Assembly: GCA_020445045.1 (NCBI GenBank)
Contig: JAGRHI010000060.1
Location: forward strand, 8,099-16,641
Length of the DNA: 8,543 bases
DNA from: Candidatus Competibacteraceae bacterium
GTDB lineage: Bacteria; Pseudomonadota; Gammaproteobacteria; Competibacterales; Competibacteraceae
Reading direction: 5' to 3'
Part shown: one piece after another, positions 6,616 through 8,543 of the stretch
Layout of the letters: every line of letters starts with the position of its first letter
Numbering within the stretch: the stretch's first letter is position 1
Program-made: the position numbers and the translations under genes
The notes under the pieces: model-generated
Told to the model about the DNA's origin: nothing
What the model saw: only the letters and a program-made list of their open reading frames with translations
Databases searched by the model: none

Positions 6616-6646
6616 TACCGACCCCGCGCGCCGCGCGGCGTCGGTG
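6616..6646 (+). repeat. Strong hairpin after the secreted-protein gene
   Basis: Bases 6616-6629 and 6633-6646 pair around a 3-base loop (GCC). The stem is 13 pairs with one C-C mismatch (6623 with 6639) and a terminal U-G wobble. It lies 55 bases after the stop of the secreted-protein gene and 26 bases before the clcB start. There is no T-run, so it could be an mRNA-stabilising 3' structure, a non-canonical terminator, or a structure limiting ribosome access to clcB. Confidence 0.5.
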
Positions 6647-6671
6647 GTGGTCAACGGGTTTCTGAATCGCT

Positions 6672-7994
6672 GTGATCTCTCGTGCTGCCTTGCGAGACGT
6701 CCGACGCGTGTTGTTCGCGCTGGATAGTCCTTGGCGCAATCTCCTGGTCGCCATGGGCGTGGGTGTGTTGGGCGCGCTGGCCGTGGAAGCGTTTCGCACG
6801 GTCCTGTTCGCGCTGGAAATGGGCATGGTCGGCGCGCATGACGGGCATCTGGTGCCAGCCGCCCGCGAACTGGAACCTGAAATTCGCTTGCTGGTGCCAG
6901 CGATCGGCGGGCCGGCCGTGGGGATGTTGTTGTGGCTGGCCGAGGGCGCGCACTCGACCAAGCTCTCCCGCTTTAGAGGCGATTACATCGAAGCGGTCGC
7001 CATTGGCAATGGCCGGCTCGACTTGCGCGGCGGCGTGCTCAAGATCCTGGCGTCGCTGGTGGTGGTCAGCACCGGCGGCGCCGTGGGTCGCGAGGGCGCC
7101 ATGATTCTGCTTTCCGCCATGGCCGCATCCTGGATCGGCCGGCTGGCCGGCGAGACATTGGAACTGCGGCTGATGGTGAGCTGCGGGGCGGCGGCGGGAC
7201 TGGCGGCGGCCTATCACACGCCACTGGCCGGGGCGGTTTTCGTCGCTGAAATCTTGCTGGGCTCGCTGGTGTTGGCACAGCTCGGGCCGGTCGTGGTGGC
7301 GGCGGTGGTGTCGCACGGCATCACCATCGCGCTGGTTGGTCCCGGTAGTCGATTTCCCATGGCGACCGTTCCCACGCTTGGCGCGTCGCAAGCCATGATC
7401 ATGCTGGCGTTCGCGCCGATCAGCGGAATCGCGGGCGCTGCCTTGCTGTATTGGTTGGAACTGGCGCGCCGGTCGTTTACCAAGCTCGCCTTGCCTTTAC
7501 CCTTGCCGTTGGTGCTGGGTGGTCTGGTGGTCGGGGCCCTGTCGCTGTGGCGACCGGAAGTCTGGGGCAACGGCGATAGCGGCGTCCGCCAGCAGATCGA
7601 CGGGCTGTGGCCTTGGCAAACCGTGGCGTTGGTGCTGGCCTTCAAGCTGCTGGCGGTGGCGGCGACCACCGGGTCGGGAGCGCCGGGCGGCGTGTTTACC
7701 CCAACGTTGTTCGTCGGCGCCGCTTTCGGCGCGCTGCTCTCGGCCGCGCTGGCCGCGCTCGGTTACACCGGGGCGGCCGAACCGGTGTATGCGGTGCTGG
7801 GGATGGCCACCTTGCTGGCCGGCACCACGCACGCGCCCGTGATGGCCGCGCTGATGGTGGCCGAAATGACCGGCCAATACAGCTTGCTCGCCGTATTCCT
7901 GCCGGCTTGCGTGGTGACGACCTTGGTTTCCCAGCGTCTGCATCCGCGATCGATTTACGGTCTGCGCGCGCCAACCGAAGAACCCGAATCGTGA
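6672..7994 (+). CDS. clcB: ClcB-type ClC chloride channel/transporter
   Basis: This 440-residue, multi-pass membrane protein is of usual length for bacterial ClC proteins, which move chloride across the inner membrane, often exchanged for protons and linked to acid resistance. Motifs in order: RGDYIEAVAIG (102-111) where canonical ClC proteins have GSGIPEIEG; GGAVGREGAMILL with gating Glu E141; YHTPLAGAVFVAEILLGSL with E193 followed by I194; PEVWGNG; GSGAPGGVFTPTLF (334-347), the GxFxP region; GMATLLAGTTHAP; and Y429 near the C-terminus, matching the chloride-coordinating Tyr. The DYxEA and GREGAMILL signatures match E. coli ClcB as I remember it, rather than ClcA. The position of the internal proton Glu (203 in ClcA) is Ile, so proton coupling may be altered. 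The start is GTG 6672 with no strong Shine-Dalgarno; the first in-frame Met, residue 28, would cut the first membrane helix. There is no C-terminal CBS domain. Confidence 0.92.
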   Translation: MISRAALRDVRRVLFALDSPWRNLLVAMGVGVLGALAVEAFRTVLFALEMGMVGAHDGHLVPAARELEPEIRLLVPAIGGPAVGMLLWLAEGAHSTKLSRFRGDYIEAVAIGNGRLDLRGGVLKILASLVVVSTGGAVGREGAMILLSAMAASWIGRLAGETLELRLMVSCGAAAGLAAAYHTPLAGAVFVAEILLGSLVLAQLGPVVVAAVVSHGITIALVGPGSRFPMATVPTLGASQAMIMLAFAPISGIAGAALLYWLELARRSFTKLALPLPLPLVLGGLVVGALSLWRPEVWGNGDSGVRQQIDGLWPWQTVALVLAFKLLAVAATTGSGAPGGVFTPTLFVGAAFGALLSAALAALGYTGAAEPVYAVLGMATLLAGTTHAPVMAALMVAEMTGQYSLLAVFLPACVVTTLVSQRLHPRSIYGLRAPTEEPES

Positions 7995-8006
7995 CCGGAG
8001 TCACGA
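7989..8006 (+). repeat. Compact hairpin across the clcB stop codon
   Basis: TCGTGAC (7989-7995), loop CGGA, GTCACGA (8000-8006) make a perfect 7-bp stem with a four-base loop, and the clcB TGA (7992-7994) lies within it. No T-run follows. It may separate the clcB message from the oxidase gene or be a protein-binding palindrome. Confidence 0.4.
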
Positions 8007-8089
8007 GTGGGTGTGACCGTCGACACTGGCCGGGTGCTGGATCGAATAGTGCAATACGCCTATCCGCAGCCTAGATCTGGAGTTCCGCC

Positions 8090-8543
8090 ATGTTCGGCGA
8101 TCCACTGATTCTGTCGCGATTGCAATTTGCCTTCGTCATCGCGTCCCACATTATCTTTCCGGCCTTTACGATCGGATTGGCGAGCTATATCGCCGTGCTC
8201 GAAGGTTTGTATCTGGCGCGGGGCGACGCGCGTTATCTGCGGGCATCCAAGTTTTTGCTGCGTATTTTCGCGGTCGCCTTCGGCATGGGCGTGGTTTCGG
8301 GGATCGTGATGCCATTCCAGTTCGGCACCAACTGGGCACGCCTCTCCGATCAAGTGGCGAATGTCGTCGGTCCACTGCTGGCCTACGAAGGACTGACGGC
8401 GTTCTTTCTGGAAGCCACCTTCCTGGGCGTGCTGCTGTTCGGACGAGGCCGGGTGCCGCAGTGGGCGCATTTCGGCGCGGCGGTTCTGGTGGCGGTCGGT
8501 ACGTTGTTTTCGTCGTTTTGGATCTTGGCCTTCAATAGCTGGT
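8090..8543 (+). CDS. cydA: Cytochrome bd-type quinol oxidase subunit I (CydA/CioA), 3' end beyond the right edge
   Basis: The first 151 residues are present and the frame is open at the right edge; full proteins are about 450-530 residues. The start is ATG 8090 with GGAG (8079-8082) seven bases upstream. The sequence follows subunit I of bd oxidases: SRLQFAF (9-15), SHIIFPAFTIGL with H20 matching the conserved heme-ligand His19 of E. coli CydA, FQFGTNW (76-82), and EGLTAFFLEATFLG with E100 and E108 matching the conserved Glu99 and Glu107. Hydrophobic segments near 13-37, 56-76, 95-117 and 126-150 fit the first helices. The wording around the His (IIFPAFTIGLASYIAVLEG) looks closer to the cyanide-insensitive CioA type than to classical E. 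coli CydA. The enzyme oxidises quinol and reduces oxygen to water in the inner membrane. The Q-loop and other heme ligands lie outside the window; a subunit II gene (cydB/cioB) is expected just downstream. Confidence 0.94.
   Translation, partial: MFGDPLILSRLQFAFVIASHIIFPAFTIGLASYIAVLEGLYLARGDARYLRASKFLLRIFAVAFGMGVVSGIVMPFQFGTNWARLSDQVANVVGPLLAYEGLTAFFLEATFLGVLLFGRGRVPQWAHFGAAVLVAVGTLFSSFWILAFNSW

Noticed and set aside
7497..7943. Minus-strand frame of 148 codons
   Set aside because: It is a His/Gln/Arg-rich shadow of clcB with no motif.

Overview
The window is a high-GC bacterial segment with dense coding and short, GC-rich gaps. It most likely comes from a gammaproteobacterium or a related proteobacterium. 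The reasons are a SrfB-family protein, a ClcB-type ClC protein and a CioA-like bd oxidase subunit, all best known there. The taxon is an inference: there is no rRNA or other marker gene.

Layout: (1) 1-2682, minus strand: the first 894 codons of a srfB gene, a large actin/Hsp70-fold ATPase-like protein, running off the left edge. (2) 2683-2971: a gap with a tandem AT-containing repeat upstream of srfB. (3) 2972-3751, minus: a NarL/FixJ-type response regulator with an unusually long Pro/Thr-rich linker. (4) 3752-4098: a divergent control region with two possible small ORFs and a terminator-like hairpin. (5) 4099-5937, plus: a membrane sensor histidine kinase (dCache-like periplasmic sensor, HAMP, HisKA_3, HATPase). 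(6) 6115-6561, plus: a small secreted protein with a strong hairpin on each side. (7) 6672-7994, plus: a ClcB-type ClC chloride channel/transporter. (8) 8090 to the right edge, plus: the start of a cytochrome bd-type quinol oxidase subunit I.

How they fit together: the kinase and regulator are matching families and stand divergently, so they are very probably a cognate two-component pair. The regulator lies just upstream of srfB on the same strand. A nonamer (ATTTTAGCC) occurs both upstream of srfB and upstream of the kinase, so srfB is a candidate target, though this is only a hypothesis. The right-hand genes (secreted protein, ClcB, bd oxidase) point rightward and are all envelope proteins, but their gaps of 95-177 bases mean a single operon is not certain. 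No mobile element, tRNA, rRNA or CRISPR array was seen. I found no clearly new multi-gene system. The best leads are the srfB/two-component association, the possible coupled leader ORF before the kinase, and the hairpins around the secreted-protein gene.
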